Shown: positions 5,974-6,369 of the stretch, one piece after another | Numbering within the stretch: the stretch's first letter is position 1 | Layout: every line of letters starts with the position of its first letter | The notes under the pieces: model-generated | What the model was told of the DNA's origin: nothing | What the model saw: the letters and a program-made list of their open reading frames with translations, nothing else | The model's database searches: none | Program-made: the position numbers and the translations under genes | Assembly: GCA_026225435.1 (NCBI GenBank) | Contig: JAMFST010000898.1 | Span: 1 to 6,369 of the forward strand | Direction: 5' to 3' | Source of the DNA: Labilithrix luteola | GTDB lineage: Bacteria > Myxococcota_A > Polyangia > Polyangiales > Polyangiaceae | DNA length: 6,369 nucleotides

Positions 5974-5993
5974 CGATAACTTTCGAGATATCG
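5974..5993. repeat. Imperfect 20-bp palindrome (CGATAxCT-N4-AGxTATCG)
   Basis: Arms of eight bases with one mismatch each way around a 4-base centre, about 75 bases after the tetR stop. Its TCGATAA edge (5973-5979) also occurs at 5254-5260 in the tetR promoter region. The size suits a regulator-binding site for an unseen gene, but it may be chance. Confidence 0.3.
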
Positions 5994-6139
5994 CCGTGCG
6001 TTGCCAAGTAAGGCGCCGAGGGTCTTGCGACGAAGAACCTACCCTCGCTACCGAATAGTTCGCCTGCCCGCTGATCGTTTCGCGATGTATGCGATCTGCG
6101 ACGGCTTCGAGGAGGCACCAAGTCCGCTGGGCATCTGAT

Positions 6140-6172
6140 CCTCCCCCGCTTCGGTAACGGAAGCGGGGGAGG
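6140..6172. terminator. Strong GC hairpin, possible bidirectional terminator
   Basis: A perfect 13-bp stem (CCTCCCCCGCTTC pairing with GAAGCGGGGGAGG) encloses a 7-base loop, GGTAACG. The stem is far stronger than chance would give, but no T-run follows on either strand, so this is not a textbook intrinsic terminator. In very GC-rich genomes such hairpins can still end transcription. It lies 240 bases after tetR; a structured small RNA is an alternative. Confidence 0.45.
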
Positions 6173-6248
6173 TCAATCGTTCGCACTGGCGCGCTGTGTC
6201 CTCCCACGTGGCAGGGTCAAGCACGGAGGCCTCCGCGCCCGATATAAC

Positions 6249-6369
6249 GTAAGCGACCGGCAAATGGCGTCGTGACGGCGGAGTCGTCGCGGGCGAGCGT
6301 GCGTCGCATGGCGCGCGTGCAGTGGTCGGAGGTCGAGGCCCGCGGAGTCCTCGAGGCGTGGCGCCGCAG
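6249..6369 (+). mobile_element. Left end of an IS66-family insertion sequence (runs off window)
   Basis: The block begins GTAAGCGACCGGCAAATGGC. IS66-family ends characteristically start GTAAGCG followed by a variable GC-rich inverted repeat. Some 59 bases in is a reading frame resembling the first IS66 accessory protein (TnpA). Both signals agree in position and orientation. IS66 elements make 8-bp target duplications, so GATATAAC (6241-6248) is the predicted left copy. The right end, TnpB and the main transposase are outside the window, so completeness cannot be judged. Confidence 0.75.
6308..6369 (+). CDS. IS66 TnpA-like accessory protein, N-terminal fragment
   Basis: Only about 20 residues are visible: MARVQWSEVEARGVLEAWRR. 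The basic start, a Trp at position 6, then E-x-A-R-x-V-L-x-A-W-R is how many IS66 first-orf proteins (small helix-turn-helix proteins needed with TnpB for transposition) begin, before an S-G-x-S-x-x-x-F-x-x-x-x-G helix-turn-helix. The frame stays open to the window edge. In-frame GTG codons at 6272 and 6299 are alternative starts. No good ribosome site is visible. The identification rests on this short match plus the IS66-like end 59 bases upstream. Confidence 0.6.
   Translation, partial: MARVQWSEVEARGVLEAWRR

Larger units (their letters stand above)
5900..6248. other. Gene-free intergenic stretch between tetR and the IS66-type end
   Basis: No convincing gene on either strand. Minus-strand open frames here have no domain-like content, and one runs across the insertion-sequence boundary. 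The stretch is visibly less GC-rich than the flanking genes. It contains an imperfect palindrome (5974-5993), a strong hairpin (6140-6172) and short perfect palindromes CCACGTGG (6204-6211) and GGAGGCCTCC (6225-6234). It may be a true intergenic region or decayed DNA next to an insertion site. Confidence 0.6.

Noticed and set aside
5171..6121. 316-codon minus-strand open frame opposite tetR
   Set aside because: It covers the tetR gene and its promoter and has no recognisable domain; TetR motifs on the plus strand are unambiguous.
6048..6263. Small minus-strand open frame
   Set aside because: It crosses the predicted insertion-sequence boundary at 6249 and has no family-like content.
1..6369. 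tRNA, rRNA or CRISPR array
   Set aside because: No cloverleaf-like segment, rRNA-like stretch or regularly spaced direct repeats were seen on reading the window.

Overview
The window is a very GC-rich (roughly 70%), densely coded bacterial segment. The G/C-ending codon bias, a cysteine-rich repeat lipoprotein and paralogue-style regulators suggest a Myxococcota-type (delta-proteobacterial) chromosome. This placement is an inference from style, not from a marker gene. It holds six chromosomal genes (one cut by the left edge) and, at the right edge, the first ~120 bases of an IS66-type insertion sequence.

Left block (1-2613): a LysR-family regulator of the CysL/YeiE/CbbR type (minus strand, C-terminus outside the window) overlaps by 4 bases the stop of a lipoprotein gene made of five six-cysteine repeats. 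Divergent from these two is a YeiH-family (UPF0324, 'putative sulfate exporter') membrane protein. A LysR gene next to yeiH is a known arrangement (yeiE-yeiH in E. coli), so this looks like a sulfur-oxyanion (sulfite/sulfate) response module with an unusual extracytoplasmic Cys-rich lipoprotein built into it. The 113-137 bp divergent intergenic region holds candidate dyad operators.

Middle block (2581-5030, minus strand): a two-gene operon encodes a short-chain dehydrogenase closely resembling DprE2 and, 2 bases downstream, an FAD oxidase closely resembling DprE1. In mycobacteria this pair epimerises decaprenylphosphoryl-ribose to decaprenylphosphoryl-arabinose. The DprE1-like protein has alanine where the mycobacterial enzyme has the benzothiazinone-reactive cysteine, and it carries a ~71-residue Pro/Ala-rich tail. 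The last 33 bp of its gene overlap the 3' end of the convergent yeiH-like gene.

Right block (5031-6369): a 245-bp divergent intergenic region separates the epimerase operon from a TetR-family repressor gene with a NemR-like central cysteine. This suggests the repressor may control itself and the operon. A gene-free stretch (5900-6248) follows, containing an imperfect operator-like palindrome and a 13-bp GC hairpin. At 6249 an IS66-type end (GTAAGCG...) begins, with the start of a TnpA-like reading frame.
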